From assembly GCF_963082655.1 (NCBI RefSeq), contig NC_081553.1, forward strand, positions 127,501,736 through 127,565,735: a stretch of 64,000 bases of DNA. Reading direction: 5' to 3'. The position numbers and the translations under genes were made by a program. This stretch comes from Stomoxys calcitrans. Taxonomy: Eukaryota; Arthropoda; Insecta; Diptera; Muscidae. A model generated the notes under the pieces. It was not told where the DNA came from and ran no database searches. It saw nothing but the letters and a program-made list of their open reading frames with translations. This document shows positions 22,699 through 34,080 of this stretch, piece after piece. How positions within the stretch are numbered: the stretch's first letter is position 1; each line of letters opens with the position of its first letter.

Positions 22699-23607
22699 TA
22701 CCCTCCACCATAGGCATTCTGTTTGTAACACCTCGAAATATGCGTCTGAGGACCCCATTTTAAATCGATCTAGCCATGTCCGTCCGTCCGTCTGTCTGTC
22801 GAAAGCACGCTAACTTTAGAAGGAGTAAAGCTAGCCGCTTGAAATTTTGCACAAATACTTTTATTAGTGTAGGTCGCTTGGGATTGTAAATGGGCCAAAT
22901 CGGTCCATGTTTTGATATAGCTGTCATATAAACCGATCTTGGGTCCTGACTTATTGAGCCTCTGGACGGCGCATTTTGAACGTGGAGTTTTGGTATCACT
23001 TCCAACAACTGTGTTAAGTATGATTCAAATCGGTTCATAATCGTGTATAGCTGCCATATAAACCAATCTGGGATACGGACTTCTTGAGCCCATAGAGTGC
23101 GCAATTCTCATTCAATTTGTCTGAAATTTTGCACTAGGTGTTTTTTTTTTTGTGACTTCCAATAAATGTGCTTAGTATGGCGCAAATCGGTAGATAACCT
23201 GACATAGCTGCCATATTAACCGATCTGGGATCTTGACTTCTTGACCCTCTAAAGGGCGCAATTCTCATCCGATTTGTACAATGGCTTCTCTCATGACCTT
23301 CAACATACGTGTCTAATATGGTCTGAATCGATCAATAGCTTGATACAGCTCCCATATAAACCGATCTGCCGATGTTGCTTCTTACCCGAATGAACTGAAA
23401 TATTACACAGAGACTTCTACAATGTTCAGCATTCATTTATGGTCCGAATCGGACTATAATTTGATATAGCTCCAATAGCATAACAGTTCTTATTCAATAT
23501 TCTTTGTTTGCCTAAAGGAGATACTGCGCATAGAACTCGACAAATGTGATCCATGGTGAAGGGTATACAAGATTCGACCCGGCCGAACTTAGCATGCCTT
23601 TACTTGT
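22699..23607 (+). repeat. TRE-A repeat
   Basis: The copy starts with a mutated GATACCCTCCACCATAGG and has a GTCC/GTCT zone at 22777-22800. It holds four to five units and ends with CGACCCGGCCGAACTTAGCATGCC and ACTTGT at 23607. It abuts the truncated end of Helitron copy 2. Confidence 0.85.
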
Positions 23608-25379
23608 TATATATAAGATAAATATTTACAAACTTTTAAATACATGTTGCCTTATCACATCTTAATGCTTTAAATTCACTTGCCAAAGTTAGACATCAAA
23701 CAAAGAATTATTTCAATTTCACACTGTTTTCAAATGAAAATTTCATTCTGCCATCTCTTTCTCCCTCCAGCATTGAATAATCTCGTCTTGCCTCACCACA
23801 TGCAGGATATCGGACCAAAAGAAAGCCCGCGCTGAAATAACAACATGTTGTCGAAAAAGTTTCCACGAAAAAAACATGGAGAATAAACTCTAAATTAAAT
23901 CAAAATAACAAAACCCCTTAAAAAAGGAAAATATCATATTTTTTATTCATAAGTTAAATATTGCGTAACATGAGAGACACACGAACGATGCCAGAACTGA
24001 AAGCAAAAATCATCTCAACATGAAAATGAAATCTATGCGACCAACTGCCGTGGGAAATTGTTTGTTGAAAGCAAAAACCATCAGCGAAACTGAAGCGTCG
24101 CAAAATTGGAATGACACAAAAAAGGATGACAAACAATTTAACAGAAGTTTCGAGGGAAATATGGAAGGTAAATGACCGTTCTGACTGCAGGCAAACGAAA
24201 ACAACAGAAACAATAACAACAATAGAGATGTCGGTAAAAACAAAAATAAATATCCGGGTAGCAGAGTGCGAACAATTCATGGGGCCTTTTTTTTGGGGAG
24301 AATGTAGTAAACCTTCCGACCATATGACATTCTATGTAGATTTAGCGAAGTCTGACCGTCAGACTATCTCTCTGTTAAAAGAAAACCAACACCAAGACTA
24401 AGATGTTATGGGTTCTTCATTGACCGAAAAACAGATATGTTTATTGGTAGCTTCTAAATAAACAGATCAATCGATTTGGATTCTTGTGAATCTCAAAATG
24501 GGGAATTCCAATATTATTTGGATTAAAGTTGAAAAGCGGTGGTTCTTCCTACATCCATAATAGAAATAAAATAAAAAATAACTAAATAAATACAATGAAC
24601 TGATTTTCCACTTATGAGTAGTTTTGAGCCCCTATTCCTGTCCGATTTGGCTTGAGTTATAGGTTGAGTTATGTTATGACTTTCAAGATCTACGCTTCAA
24701 CCACGTTTCAACATTCACACTTACTATTTTTCCATCGATCACTAACCTTGTTATTTTATACTGATGAAGGTTGGCAATACATATAATACTTTGGTCTCCT
24801 TCTATTCTTTAAATTTTAAAAATGTCAAGGCCTGCCAAATTTCTCCGCTGGTTACATAAACATGAATGTCGGTGCCTTTTTGGGAAATACGAATGGGAGT
24901 TTTTGTGTGGTTGACGCAGTCGAAAAGAGCACATAGCAAACCACCATATTTGTAGGCATTGTTAATGCTTGTCAAATTAAATAAACTCTGAACCGATTAC
25001 GAAAACGTTGTATATGTTCTTCATAAATCATCAATTTAGGAGCCCATTGTATAATTCATGAATTTTCCGCAATCAAGTGTCAAAAATTACGTGTTAGACG
25101 TCTTAAAAATTCAAACAAAAGAAAGGCTCTGGGCAATTCAACTTGCGCTGTAAAGTTATTATATTGTGGGTTGAACATTTTTATGTGAATGAACTTAAAT
25201 GTGCTCAAGAACAATTATATTTCATTTTGTCCCACAGAGAGGGGCCGAGGTCCACGGACTTTACTCATTTTGTAATTTCAGATAATATGAAAGTCAACGA
25301 TTTTTAAAAATGTTTCCAAATTATGATTGTTTAATTGTGAAGATGTTTCTAAATAGTTGCAATTAACTGACGGCTAAAA
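23608..25379. other. AT-rich stretch, nothing recognised
   Basis: Open frames at 23954-24401 overlap on both strands and look accidental. No repeat end or RNA gene is seen. Confidence 0.4.
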
Positions 25380-26150
25380 GAAGGACAAAATACGTATGTT
25401 CAAACTGTAATAACTAAGGTTCACAAATGACAACACTATTGCAAATTATCCAAATTTGATCATGTGGTACTCGTCCAGAAAAGCGTTTTGCAAAATTTTG
25501 GCAAGATTGGTCAAAAAATGCTTTTGCAGTGGCTCTAGACGTGAAAATCGGGTGACATACATATATGACAGCTATATCTAAATCTGGGCCAAATTCTATG
25601 AAATTAACCAGTAAATTAACCCTGCCAAATTTCGAGAGAATCGGTTAACAAATGACCATTTTATTGCAGTATTACTGCAAATCGGACGAACATATATTTG
25701 GGAGCTATATTCAAATCTGAACCGATTTTATCCAATTTCAATAGGCTTCGTCTCTAAGCCGAAAAACTTGCCCATACCAAATTTGAAGACGATCGGACAA
25801 TAATTACGACCTGTAATTTGTGCGCAAATTAACATGGACAGACGGACAGACAGACAGACGGGCAGACGGACAAAGCAAAATTGAATCAGGAAGTGATTCA
25901 GGCCGAAAAACTTGCCCATACCAAATTTGAAGACGATCGGACGACAATTACAACCTGTAGTTTGTGCACAAATTAACATGGACAGACGGACAGACAGACA
26001 GACAGATGGACGTAGCTAAATTGAATCAAAAGGCTATTATTCTGAGTCGATCGGTATACTTATTAATGGGTCTATCTCTCTTCCGTTTGGGTTTTACAAA
26101 TTATTTCATTAAGTTATAATACCCTGTACCACAGTAGTGGTGTAGGGATT
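25380..26150 (+). repeat. TRE-C repeat with an internal duplication
   Basis: The copy shares 'caaactgtaataact', 'tttgcagtggctctaga', 'tatatgacagctat', 'gaatcggttaacaaatgacc' and the closing ACAGTAGTGGTGTAGGG with the fuller copy at 60531-61347. The segment from 'gccgaaaaacttgcccatacc' through the 'acagacggacagac' tract occurs twice, starting at 25758 and 25902 (period 144). Confidence 0.75.
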
Positions 26151-26162
26151 TCATTAAATTTT

Positions 26163-27407
26163 TATACCCACCACCGAATGATGGGGGTATATTCATTTTG
26201 TCATTCCGTTTGCAACACATTGAAATATCCATTTCCGACCCTATAAAGTATATATATTCGTGATCAGCGTAAAAATCTAAGATGATCTAGACATGTCCGT
26301 CCGTCTGTCTGTCTGTTGAAATCACGCTACAGTCTTCAAAAATAGAGATATTGAGCTGAAATTTTGCACAAATTCTTTTTTTGTCGAAAGCAGGTTAAGT
26401 TCTAAGATGGGCTATATCGGAACATATCTTGATATAGCCCGCATATAGACCGATCCGCTGATTAAGGGTCTTAGGCCAATAAAAGCCACATTTATTATCC
26501 GATTTTGCTGAAATTTGAGACAATAAGTTGCGTTTGGCCCCCCAACATCCTCCGTCAATTTGGCTCAGATCGGTCCAGATTTGGATATAGCTGCCATATA
26601 GACCGATCCTCCGATTTATGGTCTTAGGCCCATAAAAGCCACATTTATTATCCGATTTTGCTGAAATTTTGGACAGTGAGTTGCGTTGAGCCTTTCGACA
26701 TCCTTCTTCAATTTGGGCAAGATCTGTCCAAATTTGGATATAGCTGCTATATAGACCGATCTTCCAATTTAGGGTCTTAGGGCCATAAAAGCCACATTTA
26801 TTATCCGATTTTGCTGACATTTTGGACAGTGAGTTGCGTTCGGCCCTTCGACATCCTTCGTCAATTTGGCTCAGATCGGTCCAGATTTGCATATGGCTGC
26901 CATATATACTGATCCTCCTATTTAGGGTCTTGGGCCCATAAAAGCCACATTTATCATCCGATTTTGCTGAAATTTGGGACAGTGAGTTGCCTTAGGCTCT
27001 TTAACATCTTTCTTCTATTTGGCCGTGATCGGTTCAGATTTGGATATAGCTGCCATATAGACCGATCTCTCGATTTAAAGTTTTGGGCCCATAAAAAGCG
27101 CATTTATTGCCCGATATCTCCGAAATTTGGGACAGTGAGTTGTGATGGGCCCTTCGATATTTGTCTTCAGTTTGCCTCAGATCGGTCCAGATTTGGATAT
27201 AGCTGCCATATAGACCGATCTCTCGGTTAAACAATGACTTGTACTTATAAGCATTTGGTCTAAATCGGATGATATGTGTATATAGCTGCTATGGGGCATA
27301 AGGTATGCATTTTTCACTGGATTTTGACGAAAGGTGGTTCACATATATACCTGAGGAGGTGGATATCCAAAGTTCGGCCCGGCCGAACTTAACGCCTTTT
27401 TACTTGT
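26163..27407 (+). repeat. TRE-B repeat, well-preserved full copy
   Basis: The copy runs from TATACCCACCACCGAATGATGG to GGCCCGGCCGAACTTAACGCC and ACTTGT at 27407. It has a GTCC/GTCT zone at 26296-26318 and about six units of about 145 bp. It is a good reference copy for the family. Confidence 0.9.
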
Positions 27408-27459
27408 GTTTTATAAAAACTACAATATATTAAAATCGAAAATTTATTTTTCAACACTT

Positions 27460-28355
27460 TATACCCACCACCGTAGGATAGGGGGTATCTTCATTTAGTC
27501 ATTCCGTTTGCAACACATCAAAATATAAATGTTTAACCCTACAAAGTATATATATTTCGGATCGTCGTAAAATTCTAAGACGATTTAACGATGTCCGTGT
27601 GTCTGTCCGTCTGTCCGTCCGTCTGTCCGTCCGTCTGTTGTAATCACTCTAGAGCCTTCAAAAATTGAGATATTGTGCTGAAATTAGACACAGATACACG
27701 CTGGTTAAGTTCTTGAACGGGCTAAATCGGACCATATTTGGATATAGCTGCTAAATAGACCGATTTTCCGATAAAGGGTCTAATGCCCATAAAAACTTTA
27801 TTTTTCATCCGATTTCGCTGAAATTTGAAACAGTGAATAGTTTAAGGCTTGCCGACAACTGACATAGATATGGTTCATATCGGACTATATTTAGATATAG
27901 CTACCATATAGACCGATTTCCCGATAAAGGGTCTGAAGACTATAAGAGCTTTATTTTTTACCCGTTTTCGCCGAAATTTGCAACAGTGGGTTATTTAAAG
28001 CCTTCCGACATCTGACCTTAATATGGATTAGATCGGTCCATATTAAGATACAGCTGCCATATAGACCGATCTCTCGATAAAAGGTCTGAAGCCCATAAAA
28101 GCTTTATTTTTTATTAGATTTCGCTGAAATTTAAAACAGTGGGTTATTTTGAGCCGACATCCGACGTAAAAATGGTTCAGATCGAACTATATTTAGATAT
28201 AGCTGTCATATAGACCGATCTACCGATAAAGGTTCTGAAGGCCATAACAGCTTTATTTACTACCCGATTTCGTGGAAATTTGAAACAGTGAGTAGGTTAA
28301 CACATCCCAATATTCAACCTAAATATGGTTCTGATAGGACTATATTTAGACGACA
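27460..28355 (+). repeat. TRE-B-like repeat, right-truncated
   Basis: The copy starts TATACCCACCACCGTAGGATAGG and has a GTCC/GTCT tract at 27598-27640. It has about five units with 'gatatagctgccatatagaccgat' cores and 'cataaaagctttattttt' instead of 'acatttattat', placing it in the same subgroup as 9270-10432. It stops without the palindrome end. Confidence 0.8.
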
Positions 28356-28364
28356 TTTTGATAA

Positions 28365-28754
28365 CCTACACCACACAGGCTAATTGTCGAAGTTGAAATT
28401 TGTTTTAATAAGATATGTAGTATTTCGAACAAAATCTATGTGCGGATATTGCGAGTATATAAGTTAATAAATGCGTTTCCAAAGGACCTAAAAGTGATAA
28501 ACGGGTGAAACATATATGTGCGAGCTATATCTTAATCTGAACCGATTTCTATAAAATATATCAGTGATCGTACTTCGTACTTCACAGATTCCGATGAAGC
28601 TTCGCTTTAGATGGGTTTCAATGACCAATTTATTGCAGTGTTAGTCAAAGTCTGACACAAATATATACTGGAGCTATATTTCAATCCGAACTGATTTCAA
28701 CCAAAATCGGCACACATAAGAAAAGACATTGTGTGAAATTTAAAAAAAAAAAAA
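28365..28754 (+). repeat. TRE-C fragment
   Basis: Contains 'aatctgaaccgatttctat', 'caatgaccaatttattgcagt' and 'tggagctatatttcaatccgaac', typical of TRE-C units. It is followed by an A-run and a reversed TRE-A. The sequence after that TRE-A (30105 onward) is again TRE-C, so TRE-A may have inserted into it. Confidence 0.5.
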
Positions 28755-30090
28755 AACAAGTAAAAGCGTGTTAAGTTCGGCCGGGCCGAATCTTATATAC
28801 CCTCCACCATGGATCGCATTTGTCGAGTTCTTTTCCCGGCATCTCTTCTTAGGCAAAACAGGATATTAGAAAAGATTTGCTCTGCTATTAGAGCAATATC
28901 AAGATATGGTCCGGTTTGGACCACAATTAAATTATATGTTGGAGACCTGTGTAAAATGTCAGCCAATTCGAATAAGAATTGCGCTCTTTGTAAGCTCAAA
29001 AAGTAAAATAGAGAGATCGATTTATATGGGAGCTGTATCGGGCTGTGGACCGATTCAGACAATAATAAACACGTTTGTTGATGGTCATGAAAGAATCCGT
29101 CGTACAAAATTACAGGCAAATCGGATAATAATTGCGACCTCTAGAGACTCAAGAAGTCAAGATCCCAGATCGGTTTACATGGCAGCTATATCAGGTTATG
29201 AACCGATTTAAACGATATTTGGCACAGTTGTTGGATATCATAACAAAATACTACGTGCCACAATTCATTCAAATTGGATAAGAATTGCACCCTCTAGAGG
29301 CTCAAGAAGTCAAGACCCAAGATCGGTTTATATGACAGCTATATAAGGTTATGGGCCGATTTGAACCATACTTGGCACAGTTGTTGGATATCGTAACAAA
29401 ACACGTCGTGCAAAATTTCATTCCAATCGGATGAGAATTGCGCACTCTAGAGGCTCAAGAAGTCAAGACCAAAGATCGGTTTATATGGCAGCTATATCAG
29501 GTTATGAACCGATTTAAACCATACTTGGCACAGTTGTTGGATATAATATAGAAACACGTCGTGCTAAATTTCATCCCAATCGGATAAGAATTGCGCACTC
29601 TAGAGGCTCAAGAATTCAAGACCCCAGATCGGTTTATATGGCAGCTATATCAGGTTATGGACCGATTTGAACCATATTTGGCACAGTTGTTGGATATCAT
29701 AACAAAACACGTCGTGCCAAAATTCATTCAAATCGGATAAGAAATGCGCACTCTAGAGGCTCAAGAAGTCAAGACCCAAGATCGGTTTATATGGCAGCTA
29801 TATCAAAACATAGACGGATATGGCCCATTTACAATACCAACAGACCTACACTAATAAGAAGTATTTGTGCAAAATTTCAAGCGGCTAGCTTTACTCCTTC
29901 GGAAGTTAGCGTGCTTTCGACAGACAGACGGACGGACGGACGGACAGACGGACGGACATGGCTAGATCGACATAAAATTTCACGACGATCAAGAATATAT
30001 ATACTTTATGGGGTCTCAGACGAATATTTCGAGTAGTTACAATCAGAATGACGAAATTAGTATACCCCCCATCTTATGGTGGAGGGTATA
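28755..30090 (-). repeat. TRE-A repeat, complete copy in reverse orientation
   Basis: Read on the plus strand it runs from ACAAGTAAAAGCGTG and a GTTCGGCCGGGCCGAA palindrome to GGTGGAGGGTATA at 30090. It contains six or seven clear units of about 150 bp and a GACGGACG tract at 29922-29957. At 1336 bp it is one of the best examples of the family layout. Confidence 0.9.
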
Positions 30091-30104
30091 AAAAAACTGT
30101 TAAG

Positions 30105-30506
30105 AAATACCCTGAAAAGGTGACACATCTAGTGAGACATAAATGGGAGCTACATCTAACTCTGCACCGATTTCTATGAATTTCAACAGTAATTGCGGAT
30201 GTCAAAAGAGAATACCTTGTGCCAAATTTCGTAAGAATCGGTTAGCAAATGACCACATTATTTCAATGTTAGTCCAAATCAGCTATATCCAAATCTGAAC
30301 CGATTTCTTCTTCCTGTACTAAATTTTGACGAGTTGATGAAAATTACGACCTGCACTTTGTTCACAAATTAACATGGACGAAAGGACAGACGGACAGACA
30401 GGCGGAAGGACATGAATAATCGAATTAGAAAATGATTCTAAGTCGATCGGTATGCTTTTCAATGCTTCTATTTCTCTTCCCTGTGCCACAGTAGTGGTGT
30501 ATAAAA
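30105..30506 (+). repeat. TRE-C fragment
   Basis: Contains 'ctgcaccgatttctatgaa', 'gaatcggttagcaaatgacc', a short 'acagacggacagac' tract and the closing CCACAGTAGTGGTGTATAA. Confidence 0.65.
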
Positions 30507-31569
30507 ATATTAAAAACTTCCACCCGTTTTTGGAACAGTTCAGTCTTCGAACAGTTTAAAATTCGGTACCCAAAAAAGTTGTGTGAAATAATTTTAAAAC
30601 TTTAAAAAATTGTTTAAGTATTATAAACTCAAATCAATCTGAACAAAATAGCCCATTTGCAACAGCCCACGACCTATATCAATAAGAAGTGTCTATGAAA
30701 CAAATATGGATAGACTTTAAGTCAGCCTATGTGCAGACGATTGAGAATAAGTACGCTCTGTAAGGCCAGAGATAAATATTTCGGGGTGCTACAAACGAAA
30801 TAGCAAGATATGCAAGATATTATACCCACACCTCCATTCTATGGTGTGGGTATAAAAACATAACATATTTAAGGGTTCGGAGTCGAGACGTTTTATACAA
30901 GTTTATATCGTTTTCGAAGTTAACAACTTTTTGACTGTCGAAAACTTAAAAAAATGGTTTTACGGGCCATCTCTGGTTAAGATCAAATTATATATCCGAC
31001 TGAAACTTTTGAGCTTTTATAAAATAAATATATCAAAGTTCGCCTCTTTCGAGCATAATAACATTTATAATATGACATGATATTTTTGAATTGTTAGCAC
31101 TAATACTCGTATCTGTACACTTTGACAATGCTGATTTCTATTATATTTTGTTATTTTCGAAACGCTACCGTTGTTTTCCCCCATTTATTATTGTATTATT
31201 ATTATTTTCCTTTTACTTCAAGAAGCTTTATTCATTGGGTCCTTCTGTATAATCGGTTTCTCAATAATGCATTGTACTGGCACTTATAGAAAGTATGTTT
31301 ACTCCCTTTATGAAAAAAGGAGAAACATATTTGAAAATGAAAATGTTGCGGTTAAAAAAATTTGTAAGCGACAAAGAATAGGTACACGATGTGTACACTT
31401 AAAAAAATTATTGCTGTTTTTATGAAATTTTCCAGGGAATTACGAAGCCGACAAAGATGGTTAGTTTATGTTACAGATGTTTGGCGTATTTCTTTTTAAT
31501 TTTTGGAAAAAATACACTTTAATTGGGTTTTCTTAAAAATTTTAAGTATTGGAAAACGAGTACACGGAA
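30507..31569. other. AT-rich stretch with one small repeat-end fragment
   Basis: At 30815-30854 an inverted repeat (TATACCCACACC..GGTGTGGGTATA) resembles a TRE terminus preceded by eroded TRE-A-like bases from about 30660. The rest, including an 84-codon frame at 31171-31425, shows nothing recognisable. Confidence 0.4.
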
Positions 31570-32926
31570 AACAAGTAAAGAGGCGTAAAGTTCAGCCGGG
31601 CCGGGATACCCACCACCTCGGGTATATATGTAAACCACCTTCCATCAAAATCCAGTGAAAATGCATATCTTATGCCACATAGCAGCTATATCGAAATATG
31701 TTCCGATTTGGACCAATTACTTAAAAGTAGAAGTCATTGTTTAGTTGTGCATAAAAAAATATTGGTCTTTTAAGTAGCTACGGACGCCACCGTAGCGCAG
31801 AGGTTAGCATGTCCGCCTATGACGCTGAACGCCTGCGTTCGAATCCTGGCGAGATTATCAGAAAAAATTTTCAGCGGTGGCTTTCCCCTCCTAATGCTGG
31901 CAACATTTGTGAGGTAATATGCCATGTAAAACTTCTCTCCAAAGAGGTGTCGCACTGCGGCACGCCGTTCGGACTCGGCTATAAAAAGGAGGCCCCTTAT
32001 TATTGAGCTTAAAGTTGAATCGGACTGCACTCATTGATAGGTGAAAAGTTTGCCCCTGTTCATGGGTAAAATTTGCAATTTGCAATATTTAAAAATAAAC
32101 CGATCTGGACCACATACGACACGGATGTCGAAAAGCCTAACATAAGGCACTGTGTCAAATTTTAGTGAAATCGAATTATAAATACGCCTTTAATGGGGCC
32201 AAGACTTAAAATCGATAAATCGGTCTATATGGCAGCTATAACCAAATATGGACCGATTTGGGAAAAGTTTCAGATGTCGAAGAACCTCACCAACTCACTG
32301 TCTCAAATTTCGATGAAATCGGACAATAAATTCGCCTTTTATGGCCCCAAAACCTTAAACAGAGAGATCGGTCTATATGGCAGCTATATCCAAATCTGGA
32401 CCAATCTGAGCCAAATTGAAGAAGGATGTGGAAGGGCCTAGCACAACTCACTGTCCCAAATTTTGGAAAAATCGGATAATAAATGTGGCTTTTATGGGCC
32501 TTAGACCCTAAATCGGTGGATCGGTCTATATGGCAGCTATATCCAAATCTGGGCCGATCTGAGCCAAATTGAAGATGGATGTCGAAGGGCCCAACATAAC
32601 TCACTGTCCCAAATTTCAGCAAAATCGGATAATAAATGTGCCTTTAATGGGCCTAAGACCCTAAATCGGCGGATCGGTCTATATGGGGGCTATATCAAGA
32701 TATATTCCGATATAGCCCATCTTCGAACTTAACCTGCTTATGGACAAAAAAGAATCTGTGCAAAGTTTCAGCTCAATATCTCTATTTTTAAAGACTGTAT
32801 CGTGATTTCAACAGACAGACGGACGGACATTTATAGATCGTCGTAGATTTTTACGCTGATCAAGAATATATATACTTTATAGGGTCGGAAATGGATATGA
32901 TGTGTTGCAAACGGAATGACAAAATG
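31570..32926 (-). repeat. TRE-B repeat, reverse orientation, interrupted by a SINE
   Basis: On the plus strand it begins ACAAGTAAAGAGGCGTAAAG with an altered palindrome. It has about four units and a GACGGACG tract at 32817-32828, and stops in 'gacaaaatgaa' without the TATACCC end. A tRNA-derived SINE sits inside it at 31783-32088. Confidence 0.8.
31783..32088 (+). mobile_element. tRNA-derived SINE, copy 1
   Basis: The head has RNA polymerase III A-box-like (TAGCGCAGAGGTTAGC, 31794-31809) and B-box (GTTCGAATCC, 31838-31847) sequences. A conserved body follows (CCCCTCCTAATGCTGGCAAC, 'aacttctctccaaagagg', 'cattgagcttaaa...'). The same body recurs at 43755, 61406 and 61895. It encodes no protein. 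It is the best-preserved head of the four. Confidence 0.85.
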
Positions 32927-32979
32927 AAGTTGGACGAAAATTTAAGATTTTTCCTTATTCGTAGGATTTTCATTTCTTG

Positions 32980-33424
32980 AGCAGTTAAAAGCCTCAATTT
33001 TTTTTTGCTTTGGCTAAAATTTTGCATGTTGTTCTGCTATGACTTCCCACTACTGTGCCTAGTATGGTCCAATTCGGTCTATAACCTGATATAGCCCCCA
33101 TATAAACTGATCACCCGATTTGACTTCTTGAGTTTTTACAATTTTTACAAATTTTGTATGATGTGGCTGAAATTTTACATGCGGTCTATAATCTGATATA
33201 ACTCGTATATAAACCGATCTCCTGATTTGACTTCTTGAGCCCCTGGAAGCCGAAATTTTTGTCCGATTTGGCTGAAATTTTGCATGTAGTGTTCTGTTAA
33301 ACACTTCCAAAAACTGTGCCAAGTACGGTCTTAATTGGTCTCTAATCTGATATAGCTCCTATATAAACCGATCTCCCGATTTGACCTCTTGAGTCCTTAC
33401 AAGCCGCAATTTTTGTCCGATGAA
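32980..33424 (+). repeat. TRE-A-like fragment without ends
   Basis: Three units with 'tctgatatagct.c.tatataaaccgatc', 'tgacttcttgagcc' and 'ccgatttggctgaaattttgcatg'. Both terminal palindromes are missing. Confidence 0.65.
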
Positions 33425-33429
33425 GGGCA

Positions 33430-33600
33430 CCCCGTTAGCCGATATGATAGCGTACTTGGATTACCAGTGCAGGGGTCGTGGGTTCGATTTCCGCCAGAAG
33501 CCTTAGTCTGTCGCTACTGTGGTGTCACAATGGACTTAAAATTGTCTAAGTGAGTTTGTTAAGGACAGCCGCTCTTACTTAACCTAAACTAACGGACATG
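33430..33600 (+). repeat. Candidate tRNA-like SINE of a second type
   Basis: A GGGTTCGATTTCC box at 33480-33492 lies about 50 bases after a tRNA-like head ('gttagccgatatgatagcg'). A non-coding tail ending 'aacctaaactaac' follows. Only one copy is in the window, so the family assignment rests on the B-box-like motif alone. Confidence 0.4.
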
Positions 33601-34080
33601 AACCTTCGTTTCAAATTTCGATCGCTGATTGATTCTTGGTTTACTTAACGGAAAACTGTCCAATTATAATTTTTGGGAAAATTCTTTAATTTAAACTTAG
33701 CATCTTAACCCAAAGGGTGACTTGGGGATGTTGGAAACCAAGCAACGGTTCTGATTGGTTTTGACTTGCCAAAGTCCACTCTTATCTTAGTCTTGCTCAT
33801 CTTCAATGCGGACACAAACCTCCCTGCGGTGTCACCTGGTTAGCTACCTTTAACATCCGTTAAAGGTATTGAGCTAAAATGTGCCACGAGTTCACCTAAA
33901 GATCGATACTTTTATCGTTTGGGGCGTGGCGTTAGTAGCCCTTCGGCCAGAAAACCTGAAAAAATTTCTTTGAAAAAACAAAGAAGAATAAAAACGGATA
34001 CCCCTTTGCTGACGACCCCCCAGATGTTTTAAGGACCATGATTTGCGTATCTACATCTAGTATTTCCGCTTTATAGAGAG
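33601..34080. other. Unassigned stretch before the LINE remnant
   Basis: No gene is recognised. It may include the 5' leader of the RTE-like element that follows, but nothing in the sequence proves this. Confidence 0.3.

Noticed and set aside
26395..26892. 165-codon minus-strand frame
   Set aside because: It is four tandem TRE-B units read through (recurring GLYSSYIQIWTDL); unit structure, not a protein family.
28755..30090. CRISPR-like or tandem satellite array
   Set aside because: Units of about 150 bp are diverged, lack spacers, and are enclosed by family-specific ends in a eukaryotic context.
31794..31850. tRNA gene
   Set aside because: A and B boxes are present but no cloverleaf with acceptor stem can be drawn, and the segment is the head of a repeated SINE.
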